Assembly: GCF_019399895.1 (NCBI RefSeq)
Contig: NC_091875.1
Coordinates: 5,580,001 to 5,644,000, forward strand
Origin: Cardiocondyla obscurior
Taxonomy: Eukaryota; Arthropoda; Insecta; Hymenoptera; Formicidae
Direction: 5' to 3'
Length of the DNA stretch: 64,000 bases
Shown one piece after another: positions 63,106 through 64,000 of this stretch. How positions within the stretch are numbered: the stretch's first letter is position 1; every line of letters begins with the position of its first letter. Made by a program: the position numbers and the translations under genes. The notes beneath the pieces were generated by a model. It did not search any database. It was not told the DNA's origin and saw only the letters and a list, made by a program, of their open reading frames with translations.

Positions 63106-64000
63106 CTATTTATAATTTAGCGAAATGCACGAAATATATTTTTTTTTTCAAAAGATCGCACTATGAAGGGCTGTTAAATCGACTGTATCTTCGTTTAATT
63201 GTTCCGATGCTTCGGGCGCTCCGTTAAATGCGCGTCGTACACGGCAATTTAACAATCTAAAGGAAATCTAACAGACTGTTCTTATTATATTTATGTATAA
63301 GTAATACAGATAATTTCGTGATAATTCTCTATACATCTACCATAAAAAGAATACATCGTAAAAGAAATAGGAAAGAGGTATTTTCTCAATAGGTCAAATT
63401 CTTTTTACTACTCAAACATGACACTAATCAAATATCCTCTCACTGTTCTCATCACTATGCATTACTCGAATAATTATTCACAAACAACTTAAGTCACAAT
63501 TTGTGAAATAATTGAGAAGTTCCATACGATTAGAGGCTTTCTCGAGTACGTCGCACAGAACAGAAACACCAGGTACTTTCGTATCACACACTGGCTAGAA
63601 ATAAAATTTGTGTATATATATCATATATATCTAATGTTCGTCTGTACACTCGAAATCACGATATACATGTACGACGTCATCGAGAAACGGCCCTAATGCC
63701 GTGCGAAAATTACTGTTCTGAGTCATCACGTTCGCTTCGTAATACGTAACGAGAGAGCAAAGTTACACACACGGACGCAATAAAATGTACACTCGTAACT
63801 CCTTCGGTAGCTCTAGAATAATTCTACTTAGCAGCCTTACTTTAACGCTAAACGAAATATAAATACCACGCAAAATCATGGAGTTGCTAGAGCTAGCGAA
63901 TAAAAACTAATTGAGCGCGTGAAAGCTTTGTCACAAGATTGGCAAAGGAACTTTCAATCTCTTATACATCGCGAAATCACTCCAATCGCGGACGACTAAA
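63106..64000. other. AT-rich DNA to window end, nothing recognised
   Basis: No open frame of note and no convincing splice-bounded exon. If the minus-strand exon at 62967-63105 is real, this would be part of its preceding intron. Confidence 0.4.

Noticed and set aside
1..64000. CRISPR arrays, operons or phage-like genes
   Set aside because: The window is intron-rich animal DNA; no direct-repeat/spacer array or bacterial-type gene was seen.

Overview
This 64 kb window is eukaryotic nuclear DNA from an insect. Genes are split by short GT-AG introns. The gene families (thrombospondin, AKH/ACP-type neuropeptide receptor, farnesoic acid O-methyltransferase-like protein, LRIG/lambik) and the strongly uneven base composition (CpG-rich at about 16-40 kb, AT-rich from about 46 kb to the end) suggest a hymenopteran, perhaps an ant; the order-level call is inference. 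I read exons from open frames, GT/AG borders and matching intron phases. Every internal junction in the eight main gene models keeps the reading frame.

Layout, left to right. (1) 18-4778, minus: the 5' part of thrombospondin (nine coding exons, 697 codons); its 3' part lies beyond base 1. A TATA box and initiator lie just upstream of its first exon. (2) 7477-10249, minus: a class A GPCR of the AKH/GnRH receptor family (seven exons, 355 aa). (3) 17011-30172, plus: an alpha-carbonic anhydrase (seven exons, 272 aa) with a GC-rich, ATG-free leader. (4) 35318-41939, plus: a FAMeT-type protein (eight exons, about 444 aa) made of two tandem Methyltransf_FA domains and two DM9 repeats. Two unexplained exon-like blocks sit 1 kb upstream. 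(5) 44176-46687, plus: a TMC channel-family protein (three exons, 766 aa). (6) 48686-49407, minus: RNase H2 subunit C (133 aa). (7) 50299-52708, minus: a FAM98 protein with a Gly/Arg-rich tail (506 aa). (8) 53422-58405, plus: LRIG/lambik, with leucine-rich repeats, three Ig domains and one membrane segment (fourteen exons, 944 aa). A likely copia-type LTR remnant lies in its first intron. (9) 62967-63105, minus: a possible last exon of an unrecognised one-pass membrane protein.

The genes do not form a pathway. FAM98 and LRIG are divergent and share a 713 bp spacer; TMC and RNASEH2C converge. I found no tRNA, rRNA, CRISPR or intact transposon. The most interesting unexplained signals are the exon-like blocks upstream of FAMeT whose phase fits FAMeT exon 2, a 78 bp repeat present twice 28 kb apart with a splice donor-like end, the LTR remnant, and the orphan membrane-protein exon near the right end. 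I see no clear case of a wholly new biological system.
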